NCBI RefSeq assembly: GCF_014698145.1
Contig: NZ_JACJSM010000003.1
Coordinates: 124,001 to 188,000 of the forward strand
Length of the DNA: 64,000 bases
From: Oscillatoria sp. FACHB-1406
GTDB taxonomy: Bacteria; Cyanobacteriota; Cyanobacteriia; Cyanobacteriales; Spirulinaceae
Reading direction: 5' to 3'
A program made the translations under genes and the position numbers. Shown one piece after another: positions 47,072-55,815 of the stretch. Every line of letters starts with the position of its first letter. Position 1 is the stretch's first letter. The notes under the pieces were generated by a model that ran no database searches, had not been told where the DNA came from, and was given only the letters and a program-made list of their open reading frames with translations.

Positions 47072-47671
47072 CTACCCCCGCACTTTCAACGTTGCCCCAG
47101 TATATCCCGTCGTCAGCCACAAAACCGCTCGCGCGCCATCGCGAACGCACTTTTGAACGGGTTCCGGTTCGCGTCCGCTGGGAACGGCGATGGGCTTAAT
47201 GGTAATCCCGCGACTGCCGAAGACGATTTCGCCAACGATGCGAGCGCGCAACATATGATCGTCGGAGGTGATTAAATAGACGCTGTGGATATTTTGCGCT
47301 TTTAAGCGATCCACTAAGGTCGTAAAGTTGGTAACGGTATCTCGGGCGGCGTAGTCGAGGTAAACGCGATCGCGCGCGATCCCCCGATTGCCAAATAGCC
47401 GTTTAGCATAATCTTCCGGACTGCCCGAGGACACCCAAATCGGCAAATCGGGATGCTGTCGCGCAAATTTCGCGGCGTAAGCCTCCCGCCGTTCCTCGCC
47501 GCCCAGGACAAAAATCGCCTGCGGCTTGACTAATAAGCTTTTAAGCTCCTTGTAAGTAGCAAAGAGCGCAATTCCAACGAGGGGTATAGCCCATAGCGGA
47601 ATGCGCCTTTTTGACTTAGATGCTTGCAACCGTCTCGATTTTCTTCGAGCGGAATCCCTGTTCCCTAACAT
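47072..47671 (-). CDS. DUF218 (YdcF/ElyC/SanA-like) membrane protein
   Basis: This 199-residue protein has a basic N-terminus, one membrane helix (IPLWAIPLVGIALFATY) and a DUF218 domain: AIFVLGGEERREAYAAKFAR, WVSSGSPEDYAKRLF, then DTVTNFTTLVDRL and YLITSDDHMLRARIVGEIVF. Family members act in cell-envelope or vancomycin-related functions in E. coli; the biochemical activity is uncertain. The helix suggests the domain is outside the cytosol. Confidence 0.88.
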   Translation of the reverse strand: MLGNRDSARRKSRRLQASKSKRRIPLWAIPLVGIALFATYKELKSLLVKPQAIFVLGGEERREAYAAKFARQHPDLPIWVSSGSPEDYAKRLFGNRGIARDRVYLDYAARDTVTNFTTLVDRLKAQNIHSVYLITSDDHMLRARIVGEIVFGSRGITIKPIAVPSGREPEPVQKCVRDGARAVLWLTTGYTGATLKVRG

Positions 47672-47733
47672 TCATTAATTTTGTGCGATCGTTCGACGGG
47701 ACTGGCCGGATTTGAACCGGCGACCTAGCGCTT

Positions 47734-48591
47734 CAGATTAGTGTGAGTTTCCCCACTCTCCGGACTATTCCTTCACCATAGGATAAACCATTAGGTGGCA
47801 GCCGTTTCGTTGTAGGAGGTTTGAACTTTACCTAGCATACTGGGATGGATATAAGGTCTCAGGAAAGTTAAAAAATTTTTTCCCGCCCGAGTCCCCAAGC
47901 GCAGGCGATAAGTTCCTCGACTTTTGCTTAACCCCCAATCAACGCCCCACACTTCCAAAAAATAGCGCGCGATTACCTCGTTGGCTTCCTTCGAGAGATG
48001 GGTATTGAGGGCAATTTCGATCGCGTGGATTTTACCGGCTTTGCGCTTGTACGATTTTGCGCCCTTGTCCATAAACCAAATGGCGATTCCTTGAGGGGTT
48101 AAGAAATTGAGAAATTGACGGGTAATTCGTTTGAGATTGCCGCAATAGAGTTTCTTAACTAAGACTCGAGTTAGGGGAATCAGTTTTGGTTCGAGGCGCA
48201 GGACGCGATCGCCCCAGCGATTGCTCCGTTCTCGAAGGTACACTGGCTGTTGGGTAATCTCCTCGAGTAGTGCTTTCTCGAACAGAAGGTAAGCGCTTTG
48301 CGACGGGGCGCGTTCGATAAAGAAGTTGCGATCGCGTTTTTGGGCGACTCCCAACAGCATTCCCGCTAAAATTCCCCGTTGCTCTTTTTTAGATGAGACA
48401 TTGTAGTCCATCGGTTTTAGCTCTCTACAACCAGTCTCTGCACCTTCCGTTTCCCCCGCGCTGCGATGCTTTCGCGAGCGTCCGAGATTCGGCTTGGCTC
48501 AAGATTACCGTATCTGCTTTCACAAACTTAGGCTCCCTTGAATTTGACTGCATTCATCGGGGAAGTTTCCCTCCGCGATGCCCGAGCGTTC
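47734..48591 (-). ncRNA. Group I self-splicing intron in tRNA-Arg(CCU)
   Basis: This 858-nt intron starts after U36 of the tRNA and ends in G before A37, as group I introns require (5' exon ends in U, intron ends in G). The core is typical of cyanobacterial tRNA introns: the P4/P6 block TTGAGCCAAGCC (48491-48502), P3/P7 block GGTGCAGAGACT (48433-48444), a P7 3' strand ATAGTCC (47762-47768) and a terminal hairpin GTGGGGAAACTCAC (47743-47756). A candidate guide GGAGG (48570-48574) pairs with exon CCUCC; the conserved U-G pair at the 5' splice site was not resolved by eye. The open frame lies between the P7 strands, in the P8 region. Confidence 0.9.
47791..48411 (-). CDS. Intron-encoded LAGLIDADG protein with altered catalytic positions
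   Basis: This 206-residue protein sits inside the intron, starting at ATG 48411. Two LAGLIDADG motifs are visible: GILAGMLLGVAQ near 13 and LTPQGIAIWFMDKG near 104, with the LAGLIDADG_2-like surroundings. Such proteins cut the intronless allele (homing) or help the intron fold (maturase). The acidic residue that binds the catalytic metal, at position eight of each motif, is Val in the first and Lys in the second, so DNA cleavage is doubtful. The protein is basic, in keeping with nucleic-acid binding. Codons are intact to the TAA at 47791. Confidence 0.85.
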   Translation of the reverse strand: MDYNVSSKKEQRGILAGMLLGVAQKRDRNFFIERAPSQSAYLLFEKALLEEITQQPVYLRERSNRWGDRVLRLEPKLIPLTRVLVKKLYCGNLKRITRQFLNFLTPQGIAIWFMDKGAKSYKRKAGKIHAIEIALNTHLSKEANEVIARYFLEVWGVDWGLSKSRGTYRLRLGTRAGKNFLTFLRPYIHPSMLGKVQTSYNETAAT

Positions 48592-48760
48592 AGGAGGCGC
48601 TTGCTCTATCCAACTGAGCCACAGCCCCTTGGTCGGCAATTGACCTCTGATATTTTATCAATAAAATCGAGAAATCGAGTTTCTGGTTTCGAGAGGATCG
48701 TTCCCAATCCCACGAATGATATCTTGAAGATCTAGCACCTTCACGTCCTTATAAAGAGCC

Positions 48761-49207
48761 ATGATGAAATTTGGCAGTCCCTCCTCCGATACAGGAGATG
48801 ACATTTGGAAAGCTCGCCTCGATCGCTTTGTCCTGGAAAATGCTAAAGAACTTGCAGTGTTAGCTTGGGGCTTTCACCTCGAGCGCGGTGACAGCGACGA
48901 AATATTGGGGATCGATCTCAAACCTACCCCGCACTTTATCTCGTTTTCTCGCTCGGCAATCGAACGTCTCAATCGGAACGTTAGCAATCAATTGCAGGAA
49001 ATCCTAGGGATTCTGGACGGACACAATCCCGAAAAAGAAGTTCTTTATATCGCGATCGGCAACGGACAACTGAAACTGCTGAATTTTGCTCCCGAACCGC
49101 CGCCCCCAGCTTGCTTTGAGGAAAGCGATCGCGACTTAACGGAGTTAGCTGACGATCTCGAAGCGCGCTTGAGCGAAATTTTTTCCGAGTCAAAATCCCA
49201 AGCTTAG
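48761..49207 (+). CDS. Conserved-looking hypothetical protein, 148 residues
   Basis: The protein has no signal or membrane segment. It has an ordered first half (DDIWKARLDRFVLENAKELA, LAWGFHLERGDSDEILGIDL, ISFSRSAIERLNRNVSNQLQ), a strand LYIAIGNGQLKLLNF near 97, and an acidic helical C-terminus. It looks like a small soluble cyanobacterial protein. No family recognised. Start ATG 48761 with AAAGAG upstream; a second ATG follows directly. Confidence 0.75.
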   Translation: MMKFGSPSSDTGDDIWKARLDRFVLENAKELAVLAWGFHLERGDSDEILGIDLKPTPHFISFSRSAIERLNRNVSNQLQEILGILDGHNPEKEVLYIAIGNGQLKLLNFAPEPPPPACFEESDRDLTELADDLEARLSEIFSESKSQA

Positions 49208-49262
49208 CCGCGTCCTTTCAAGGGCTAGCAGAGAACTCAAGCAAACTCCAAACTCGAAACTC

Positions 49263-49793
49263 TTAAAAGCAGAAATTGACTTCACTCACCGTAAGTTGTC
49301 CGTCAAAAGCATAAATACTAATGCGGGCGATATTGTTTCGCGAACTGGTTGCGTACAGTGGGGCGTTCGGAGGAAGGCTCGAGTTGGATTCAGCTAAATT
49401 AGCTTGAGGAAGTTCGTCTCGGGCGATGAGGTTGCCTTGGCGATCGTAAGCCGAGAGGATAATCGGCTGAGAACTGGTGACGTGACAGCTAAAGTAGTGA
49501 AGCGGACGCTTAAAGACGAGTTCCATCCAGCCGTCGCGGGGCGCGCCCATCAGTAGAGTCGAGCCGGAGTGAGGGGGATAAGCGGCGTTGGAGGGTTGAA
49601 GCGCGATCGCGTTTCTCAGGGTAATCCCCCATTCTTTAAACTGTTCTTCAACGACTTCAAAAGATTCCAAGCGCTCCAAATTCAGTCTCGAGCAAACTGG
49701 GTTGCTTTTCGAGCGATCTTTGTCTGCAATCGCTACATTTCTCAACGATCTAGCTCCGAGGCGCTTTTCTAACACAGTTTGGCAATGCACCAT
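49263..49793 (-). CDS. Hypothetical protein, probably beta-sandwich
   Basis: These 176 residues include a core WMELVFKRPLHYFSCHVTSS followed by PIILSAYDRQGNLIARDELP, then ARISIYAFDGQLTVSEVNF. This resembles the beta-sandwich of galactose-binding-like domains of cyanobacterial extracellular proteins (the AYDRxGNLIAxDE and YAFDGQ strands). There is no clear signal peptide, so it may be cytosolic or the fragment of a larger ancestor. Function unknown. Confidence 0.7.
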   Translation of the reverse strand: MVHCQTVLEKRLGARSLRNVAIADKDRSKSNPVCSRLNLERLESFEVVEEQFKEWGITLRNAIALQPSNAAYPPHSGSTLLMGAPRDGWMELVFKRPLHYFSCHVTSSQPIILSAYDRQGNLIARDELPQANLAESNSSLPPNAPLYATSSRNNIARISIYAFDGQLTVSEVNFCF

Positions 49794-50274
49794 ATGTCAA
49801 TCCTTTGTGAGTGAGAGCGATTTCCCTGGAATCCTTTCATTCTTACTCAAAAATTTTAGAGGACAAGAATTTATCGGGACACTGGAGAAATTGTCTGAAA
49901 GGGGAGAGTCTGTAGATGACTACAACAAGCGCTGGTTGGATTTCTGAATCGATTTTTTTCTGACGCTTGGCAAACCAGAATTGGCTTGTCAATGGGGAGT
50001 TCGCTTAAATCGAAGATGCGATACTTCCTAATCCTTGCGCTTATCACCCTGACTTGGCACAGAAGGCACTGCCTCCATTGCTCATCGCTCGACCATCATT
50101 TAGCGAGCGATGTCGCTACAACTCAACTTAAGTATCGATAAGATTAACCTTAAATTGTGAAAAAGTTAGGAAGGCAGGGAGAATGATACTTTTCTTAAAT
50201 ATACGCATAAACCTTGTCCTGCAAAGCTTTTAGCGATTCCGGCGGCTTCGCACCTGCAAGATTTTACGGAATCT
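49794..50274. other. Spacer with a possible gene remnant
   Basis: 481 bp between two minus-strand genes. The plus strand at about 49855-49947 reads NFRGQEFIGTLEKLSERGES then VDDYNKRWLDF and a stop, with protein-like composition, but no start or further domain is near. The rest shows no gene or repeat. Confidence 0.4.
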
Positions 50275-51225
50275 TTAGCCCTCGCCATCAAACCAACTTT
50301 CAATGCCAAAACCGACAGCGCGGTGAGGGTTGCCGAGTTCGGCGGCGAGGTGTAAAGCCGCTTGTCTGCCGATCGCGGTTTCAAAGACAGAAGAAAAAAC
50401 AGCATCGAGGGGATGGTGCTGACAAAATTGGCGCAGGCGTTGAGGAGAACCGGCGATCGCAGCTTTGATAACGAAGATACCGCGCCAGCCGCGATTGTGA
50501 CAATCTTGAAGTTGGACTAAACTCGCCACGGATTCATCCAAAGCCAAAGGAATAGCGCTGCTATCGCTCAAGCGCAACATCGTCTCGAACTCGTCCGGCG
50601 ATAGGGGTTGCTCGATAAACTCAACGCATCCCGCTCGCTCTGAGGAACTCAGCCATTGTTTAGCAGTGGCTAAGGTTAAGCCGCCATTCGCATCCAAGCG
50701 AAGTTTAACCCCTGGGGGCAATTCTTCAACCAAGCGATCGAATAATTGAAGTTCTACTGCGATTGGCTCAACGCCAATTTTCCATTTAAACGTGCGCCCT
50801 CCTGCCTCCCACAGCGGTTGCCAAGCTTGTAACGCTCTCGCTCCGGCGGGCAGTAAATAACTGTAGTGTTGCGGTGGAAGCTCGCGAGCCGAATGCGGAT
50901 GCAAGCATTGCTCCAAAGCCGATTCTAAGGCAAATTGACAGGCGGGAAGATGGGCGGGAATGGCGGCAATCTCAGCGCTTGTTACTACCGAGCCATAGTT
51001 TTTGCACCACGCGATCGCGTCTTCGAGGGTTTCCGAGCCAAACCACGGTAACGGCGCAATTTCGCCCCAACCTTCGCGTCCCTTATCGTCGCTCAAACGC
51101 ACGAGCGCTCCTTCGCGTACCGTCCATACCCCATGATAAGTCTTTAAAGGTTGGCGAAAGCGGTATTGGTAGGGGCGAAGTTCGAGGCGATAGGTTAGGG
51201 ACGTTTCGACTTGTGAGACTTCCAT
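50275..51225 (-). CDS. menC: o-Succinylbenzoate synthase (phylloquinone pathway)
   Basis: This 316-residue enolase-superfamily enzyme dehydrates SHCHC to o-succinylbenzoate on the way to phylloquinone, the photosystem I quinone. Barrel residues are in order: acid-base Lys in FKWKIG, metal ligands in [14 protein letters not shown] and LALDESV, and Lys in FVIKAAI. The N-terminal capping domain begins [20 protein letters not shown]. The start overlaps the end of yidD by 31 bp. Confidence 0.95.
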   Translation of the reverse strand: MEVSQVETSLTYRLELRPYQYRFRQPLKTYHGVWTVREGALVRLSDDKGREGWGEIAPLPWFGSETLEDAIAWCKNYGSVVTSAEIAAIPAHLPACQFALESALEQCLHPHSARELPPQHYSYLLPAGARALQAWQPLWEAGGRTFKWKIGVEPIAVELQLFDRLVEELPPGVKLRLDANGGLTLATAKQWLSSSERAGCVEFIEQPLSPDEFETMLRLSDSSAIPLALDESVASLVQLQDCHNRGWRGIFVIKAAIAGSPQRLRQFCQHHPLDAVFSSVFETAIGRQAALHLAAELGNPHRAVGFGIESWFDGEG

Positions 51226-51491
51226 TGCGATAAGTTAACGATCTTTTTTTGACCGTTACGGTGGGTTTGCCATTCTTCGACGGTGGGAACGGGATCGTAG
51301 CCGCCGGGATGGAAGGGATGGCAGCGAGCAATGCGCTGGGCGGCTAATTTCGTACCGAGAAGGGGCCCAAAACGCGCGATCGCATCCATCGCATATTCCG
51401 AACAAGTCGGGGTAAAGCGACAAGCAGGCGGGAGCAGCGGCGAAATAAATCGTTTGTAGCCTTTTAACAACAAAAGGAGTAAGCTTTTCAT
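51195..51491 (-). CDS. yidD: Membrane protein insertion efficiency factor YidD
   Basis: These 98 residues comprise a basic amphipathic N-terminal helix ([17 protein letters not shown]), the cysteine signature [11 protein letters not shown] near 24, and [14 protein letters not shown] near 57, all hallmarks of YidD, which assists YidC in inserting membrane proteins. The C-terminal extension beyond VEEW overlaps menC out of frame. Confidence 0.95.
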   Translation of the reverse strand: MKSLLLLLLKGYKRFISPLLPPACRFTPTCSEYAMDAIARFGPLLGTKLAAQRIARCHPFHPGGYDPVPTVEEWQTHRNGQKKIVNLSQWKSHKSKRP

Positions 51492-51514
51492 ATCTTTCAG
51501 ATTGATGTTGAAGG

Positions 51515-52243
51515 ATGAGTTATCATTGCCTACCCGTTATGAGTTTCTCATTATCAAGTATTAATTACCAATTATTAACGATTAACGAGCTATTTCCGAT
51601 TGGCTTAACAACGATATATCTCATTCTTGTTATTGTTATCGCTGAGGCGTTAAATCGTTTAACTCATTTTGGAGCAGAATTCACGCGCAAAATCGTGCAT
51701 ATTGGAGCGGGGCAGGTGATGCTTTTCGCTTGGATTTTTAACATCCCGGCTTGGGTGGGCATAGGGGCGGCAGCGATCGCGGCGCTTGTTGCTATTGTCT
51801 CTTATTTTTTGCCGATTCTGCCTAGTATTAACAGCGTCGGGCGCAAGAGTTTGGGAACTTTTTTTTATGCCCTCAGTATTGGCTTATTGGTGGCTTGGTT
51901 TTGGCCCTTGCAATTGCCGCAGTACGCCGCGATCGGCATTTTGGTGATGGCGTGGGGCGATGGACTTGCTGCGGTTGTCGGGCAACGTTTTGGCAGACAT
52001 CCCTATACACTCTGGGGCAGTCGCAAAAGTTGGGAAGGAACGCTAGTGATGGCGGGAGTTAGCAGTTTGGTGACGTTTTTGATTTTAGGTGCGGTGCAGG
52101 GCGCAAGTTGGCAAACGGCTGGTATTTCGGCGGCGGTGGGCAGTTTTGCGGCGTTACTAGAAGCGTTTTCTCGCGTTGGGATCGATAATTTAACCGTACC
52201 GCTCGGAAGCGCTGCTTTGAGCTTTTTCTTGAACTCGAGATAG
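51515..52243 (+). CDS. Phytol/polyprenol kinase-like membrane protein (VTE5-type)
   Basis: This 242-residue membrane protein has seven or so helices. It has the CTP-dependent kinase signature of VTE5/dolichol-kinase relatives: [20 protein letters not shown], then [20 protein letters not shown], the [17 protein letters not shown] motif and [16 protein letters not shown]5 phosphorylates phytol released from chlorophyll for tocopherol or phylloquinone synthesis, which would fit the menC neighbour. The N-terminus may start later, since the first 25 residues ([10 protein letters not shown]) come from AT-rich repeat-like DNA. Confidence 0.85.
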   Translation: MSYHCLPVMSFSLSSINYQLLTINELFPIGLTTIYLILVIVIAEALNRLTHFGAEFTRKIVHIGAGQVMLFAWIFNIPAWVGIGAAAIAALVAIVSYFLPILPSINSVGRKSLGTFFYALSIGLLVAWFWPLQLPQYAAIGILVMAWGDGLAAVVGQRFGRHPYTLWGSRKSWEGTLVMAGVSSLVTFLILGAVQGASWQTAGISAAVGSFAALLEAFSRVGIDNLTVPLGSAALSFFLNSR

Positions 52244-52256
52244 TGATGATTTCCGG

Positions 52257-52298
52257 CGGTGGCAGCGCCCACTTTCATTAAGTCAGTGCCATTCGACT
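52257..52298 (-). repeat. Partial copy of family-1 inverted-repeat element
   Basis: GGTGGCAGCGCCCACT (core hairpin side) then TTAAGTCAGTGCCATTCGAC, the terminal repeat seen at 23635-23747 and 4844. Only the half next to the phytol-kinase stop is kept. Confidence 0.65.
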
Positions 52299-52368
52299 GT
52301 ACACTAGAGAACTGTTTGCTTATAACTGAATAACGGATTAATTATTCACTGCTCACTAATAACTGATT

Positions 52369-53247
52369 ATGGATTCGGTATTTGCGATCGCGATCGAGCA
52401 AGACCAATACAAAAGCTACATCCTGACCGACCAAGAACACCAAAGCCGCTTGGAAATCGTACCGGAACGCGGCGGTATTGCTACAAAATGGCGCATCCAA
52501 GGTCAAGACATTCTTTATTTGGATGAAGAACGGTTTGCAGATCCGCGCGCAAGCGTTCGCGGCGGGATTCCGATTTTATTTCCCATCTGCGGCAATTTGC
52601 CCGGAGATACTTACACGCGCAACGGCAAGTCCTATCAACTCAAACAGCACGGTTTTGCGCGCGATTTACCTTGGGAAGTGCGATCGCGCCTAACGGATGA
52701 TTGCGCGGGAATTATCCTCGCGCTTGATAGCAATGCTCGGACTCGCGCCCTCTATCCGTTTGATTTTCAACTGGAATTTACCTATCGCCTCAAAGGAATG
52801 ACGCTGGCGATCGAGCAACGCTATACCAATCGTTCCAAGGATATCATGCCTTTCTCGACGGGTTTGCACCCCTATTTTTGGTGCGCGGATAAAACTCAGC
52901 TTGAATTTGAGATTCCCGCTACCCACGTCGAGGGTAAAGGAGTCCCCGAAGGGAAGAGCTTTAATGGAACTTTTGATTTTGATGTCGATGAGATCGATGT
53001 TGCCTTGCGTCCGGTGACGGGAAGTACCGCGATCGTGCGCGATCGCCGTCGCAAGCTCCAAATCGACATCTCCTACTCCAAAATCTACTCCACCCTCGTT
53101 TTTTGGACGCTGAAGGGCAAAAATTACGTTTGTTTGGAGCCGTGGAGCGCGCCGCGCAATGCCCTCAATACCGGCGAAAATTTGACGTACCTGGAACCGG
53201 GGCAGACTTGCGAAGCTCGTGTCGAGTTGCGCGTCAGTTATTTGTAA
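52369..53247 (+). CDS. Aldose 1-epimerase family (galactose mutarotase-like) protein
   Basis: This 292-residue beta-sandwich protein has family marks ASVRGGIPILFPICGNLPGD, LKQHGFARDLPWEV with the catalytic-type His, FSTGLHPYFWC near 165 and CLEPWSAPRNALN late (the E in the EPW motif). Members include hexose-6-phosphate mutarotases and uncharacterised epimerase-like proteins; the substrate here is open. No signal peptide. Confidence 0.9.
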   Translation: MDSVFAIAIEQDQYKSYILTDQEHQSRLEIVPERGGIATKWRIQGQDILYLDEERFADPRASVRGGIPILFPICGNLPGDTYTRNGKSYQLKQHGFARDLPWEVRSRLTDDCAGIILALDSNARTRALYPFDFQLEFTYRLKGMTLAIEQRYTNRSKDIMPFSTGLHPYFWCADKTQLEFEIPATHVEGKGVPEGKSFNGTFDFDVDEIDVALRPVTGSTAIVRDRRRKLQIDISYSKIYSTLVFWTLKGKNYVCLEPWSAPRNALNTGENLTYLEPGQTCEARVELRVSYL

Positions 53248-53277
53248 GCAGCGCTGAAAAAAAAATCGAGATTTTCC

Positions 53278-53308
53278 TTGACAATTTCCGAACGACTTGT
53301 GCTATAGT
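53278..53308 (+). promoter_or_regulatory. Promoter of tRNA-Lys
   Basis: TTGACA (53278-53283) and TATAGT (53303-53308), 19-bp spacing, 34 bp before the tRNA. The spacing is slightly long but the boxes are good. Confidence 0.5.
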
Positions 53309-53342
53309 TGTAAACCGTGCGAGCTAATAAAAAGCACGCAAT

Positions 53343-53414
53343 GGGTCGCTAGCTCAATGGTAGAGTACTCGGCTTTTAACCGATTGGTTCTGGGTTCGAG
53401 CCCCAGGCGACCCA
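53343..53414 (+). tRNA. tRNA-Lys(UUU)
   Basis: The 72-nt cloverleaf has acceptor GGGTCGC/GCGACCC, D arm GCTC, anticodon loop CTTTTAA (anticodon UUU), T arm CTGGG TTCGAGC CCCAG and discriminator A. CCA is not encoded. A TTTT run follows. Confidence 0.96.
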
Positions 53415-53749
53415 TTTTGATAGAAATCAATTTTTAGGCTGCTAGGTTTCGGGTTCCAGACGGCTAAACCTCCCGTCTCCCGCCCGCTCCTACGCCCGAT
53501 ATTCTCGAACATTACAATGGTGGCAATGGGTTTGGTATTAATAGCACCGATAGCCAAACGCGGCACTCAATTTTCTCTGTAGGGGCAGAGCATTGCTCTG
53601 CCCTAACTCTGGGAAATAGTGCAAAACCTATGGGAGTTAGTATGAGTCAATCTTGCCTGCGTGGGGATTATCAAAATCTCCATTTTGAATTTCGATGGAG
53701 AAGCTTTGAGCCTGATTGACTAGAGATTAGGTTACTAGCTATTAACCCC
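53415..53749. other. Spacer with short dispersed hairpin
   Basis: 335 bp after tRNA-Lys. A perfect hairpin GGGCAGAGCATTGCTCTGCC (53583-53602, plus one base) sits in TAGGGGCAGAGC context, a common cyanobacterial repeat type. No gene is seen. Confidence 0.5.
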
Positions 53750-54142
53750 TTACTCGCCCTCAACTAGCGCGCGATATTCGTTCGCAGTCAGAACATCCTC
53801 GAGATCGCTATCGGGATTATCGAGGCGAACTTTCAACAACCACCCCTCCCCGTAGGGATCCACCACAATGTCTTCCGGGGCGGAGATCGCGCCTTCGTTG
53901 CGTTCGATTACCGTTCCCGTAACCGGCGCTTTCAACTCTTCAACCGCTTTCACCGACTCCACCGTTCCAAAAGTTTCGCCCGCTTCGATATTATCCCCTT
54001 CCGCAGGCAATTCGATAAAGACGATATCGCCAAGCTGGTCGATTGCATAGGCGCTAATCCCAATGGTGGCAATCTCGCCATCCAAACGCACGTATTCGTG
54101 AGTATCTAGATACTTTAAATCGTCCGGATATTCAAGTTCCAT
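53750..54142 (-). CDS. gcvH: Glycine cleavage system H protein
   Basis: These 130 residues shuttle the aminomethyl group between the P, T and L proteins on a lipoyl arm. The lipoyl lysine is in [19 protein letters not shown] (Lys in ESVKAV near 65), and the start [20 protein letters not shown] and end [20 protein letters not shown] fit the family. Pairs functionally with gcvT at 40161. The start is ATG 54142, and the gene is divergent from ftrV. Confidence 0.97.
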   Translation of the reverse strand: MELEYPDDLKYLDTHEYVRLDGEIATIGISAYAIDQLGDIVFIELPAEGDNIEAGETFGTVESVKAVEELKAPVTGTVIERNEGAISAPEDIVVDPYGEGWLLKVRLDNPDSDLEDVLTANEYRALVEGE

Positions 54143-54342
54143 CTTTTCGTTTTCCTAATCCTCTATATGCTGTATCGATGATTTTGACTGGCTCCCCAAT
54201 CGGCGCGGCGACGGACACCTTACTGAGGATTATTATTGTTGCGCTCCCCAATTTACCAGAAATTGCCCCGATCGCGGTACACTGGTAAGGTTTACGAATT
54301 TTTAAATTCGAGATAGCGTACACGAGAGAGAAGACTAGCTCT

Positions 54343-54564
54343 ATGAAAGTTGGCGATCGCGTTCGAGTGATTCAATCGGTTGTTGTCTACCATCATCCCG
54401 AGCATAAGAAGGGAGCATTCGATCTTAAAGGGATGGAAGGAGAAATTAAGGAGATCGTAACCGAATGGCAAGGCAGACCTGTTAGTGCAAATCTTCCTGT
54501 TTTCGTACAATTTATGCCTAAATTTAAAGCACATTTCCGAGAAGACGAGTTAGAAATTATTTGA
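54343..54564 (+). CDS. ftrV: Ferredoxin-thioredoxin reductase, variable chain
   Basis: This 73-residue protein is the SH3-like alpha subunit that shields the catalytic subunit's 4Fe-4S centre in the enzyme that passes light-derived electrons from ferredoxin to thioredoxin. Family sequence: KVGDRVRVIQSVVVYHHPEH, then GMEGEIKEIVTEWQGRPVSA and KFKAHFREDELEII. The last 15 bp overlap the 3' end of the convergent futC-like gene. The catalytic chain gene is not in the window. Confidence 0.95.
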   Translation: MKVGDRVRVIQSVVVYHHPEHKKGAFDLKGMEGEIKEIVTEWQGRPVSANLPVFVQFMPKFKAHFREDELEII

Positions 54565-55635
54565 CTCAAGGGGAAAAACGCGGTAATTGCCTCCGGCAAC
54601 CGAAACCTTAATTCTCGCGCCGACGGGCAGCACTTTTAGGGCATCCATACGGGCAATTAATTCTCGTCCCGATGGCGTTTCCAAGCGATAGCGATGCTCG
54701 CGACCGAGAAATTGGCGATCGCGCACGACCGCTTCCCCCGCTTCATCCTCTTGCAATATTAAGTCTTCCTGCCGAACCATCAATTCGCCGCGCTCGATAT
54801 TATCGTTGTTATCGTTCTTATTATCCTGAAAATAACCAATTTCCGTAACCCAACCCTTCCCCTCTCGTCGAGCCGGGATTGAGTTCGATTGAGCGACAAA
54901 TTCCGCCACAAAGTGTGTTGCTGGTTCCTGATAAATCGTCTCCGGGCTACCAAATTGCTCTAATTGTCCCTGCCGCATCACGGCTATCCAGTCGGAAATT
55001 GAGAGTGCTTCTTCTTGGTCGTGGGTCACAAAAATCGCTGAAGTTCCCGCCGCTTTGAGAATTTCTCGCAACTCCTGCCGCAGGCGCAAGCGCACTTGTG
55101 CGTCTAAATTGCTTAACGGTTCGTCGAGCAGCACCAGTTGCGGGCGCGGTGCGAGGGCGCGGGCGAGGGCGACACGCTGCTGCTGTCCGCCTGAGAGTTG
55201 GTGCGGGTAGCGCTTTTCCAGTCCTTGCAGCCCGACCAAGGCTAAGACTTCGCCCGCACGTTGTTGGGCGGCTGCCGAGAGTTTTCCGCTCGAATTCGAT
55301 AACCCAAAAGTAACATTTTGGCTGACGTTAAGATGGGGAAACAGGGCGTAGTCCTGAAACACCATCCCCACGCCGCGCTTTTCTGGAGGCAACCAATGTC
55401 CCAACCCAGCAACTTTACGACTGGCAATTTCAATTGTGCCTCCATCCGGTCGCTCAAAACCAGCAATCAGTCGCAGTAAGGTTGTTTTGCCACAACCGGA
55501 GGGACCTAGGAAGCTGAGGATGTCGCCGGAATGGAGGGTTAGGGTAACGGCATTGACTGCGGGCGGTGCTTGAGAAGAATACTGTCGGGTTGCTTCTTGG
55601 AGGTGGAGAATAACGGCAGGGTAGGAGTCAGTCAT
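54550..55635 (-). CDS. futC: ABC transporter ATP-binding protein, FutC/FbpC type (iron)
   Basis: This 361-residue ATPase has Walker A GPSGCGKTTLLR near 44, Q-loop VFQDYALFPHL, signature LSGGQQQRVALARAL near 140, Walker B LVLLDEPLSNLD and the H-loop in FVTHDQEEAL. A C-terminal TOBE-like domain (from about 250) marks the iron/spermidine/sulfate subfamily. The divergent neighbour is a double-domain iron-type permease, so ferric-iron uptake is likely. The substrate-binding FutA-type gene is not adjacent. Confidence 0.85.
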   Translation of the reverse strand: MTDSYPAVILHLQEATRQYSSQAPPAVNAVTLTLHSGDILSFLGPSGCGKTTLLRLIAGFERPDGGTIEIASRKVAGLGHWLPPEKRGVGMVFQDYALFPHLNVSQNVTFGLSNSSGKLSAAAQQRAGEVLALVGLQGLEKRYPHQLSGGQQQRVALARALAPRPQLVLLDEPLSNLDAQVRLRLRQELREILKAAGTSAIFVTHDQEEALSISDWIAVMRQGQLEQFGSPETIYQEPATHFVAEFVAQSNSIPARREGKGWVTEIGYFQDNKNDNNDNIERGELMVRQEDLILQEDEAGEAVVRDRQFLGREHRYRLETPSGRELIARMDALKVLPVGARIKVSVAGGNYRVFPLESNNF

Positions 55636-55815
55636 TAGTTATCAATAGATTGCTTAACAGTGGATCGTTAATAATGAAGCTTAGAACTTCTAGCTTAGAA
55701 TTCTTCGTTGTCAATTCTTGCGGGCTAATTGTCAATTACCCTGTAGCAATCATTTACGTTTTTGAGATTAATTTGCATTAAAGTGGATTTTAGTATTTTA
55801 GGAGGTCGCGCGCAG

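Larger units (their letters stand above)
47697..48628 (-). tRNA. tRNA-Arg(CCU), split by a group I intron
   Basis: The 5' exon is 48592-48628 (minus strand) and the 3' exon 47697-47733, 37 nt each. Joined they give a complete 74-nt cloverleaf: acceptor GGGGCTG pairs with CAGTCCC (one G-U), D arm GCTC/GAGC, anticodon stem AGCGC/GCGCT with loop CTCCTAA (anticodon CCU), T arm GCCGG TTCAAAT CCGGC and discriminator G. CCA is not encoded. Without joining, neither half folds, and the intron boundary lies between U36 and A37. The other half-stem matches are exact, so the exon assignment is firm. Confidence 0.92.

Noticed and set aside
47697-47790. A single intact long-variable-arm tRNA at the T-arm match
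   Set aside because: Only the T arm and acceptor 3' strand are present locally; the acceptor partner is 0.9 kb away, so this is a 3' exon rather than a Ser/Leu tRNA.
48531-48628. A fully resolved P1 helix with a U-G pair at the 5' splice site
   Set aside because: GGAGG pairs with exon CCUCC, but the base opposite U36 reads C in the simple alignment; the helix may be shifted, so no claim is made.
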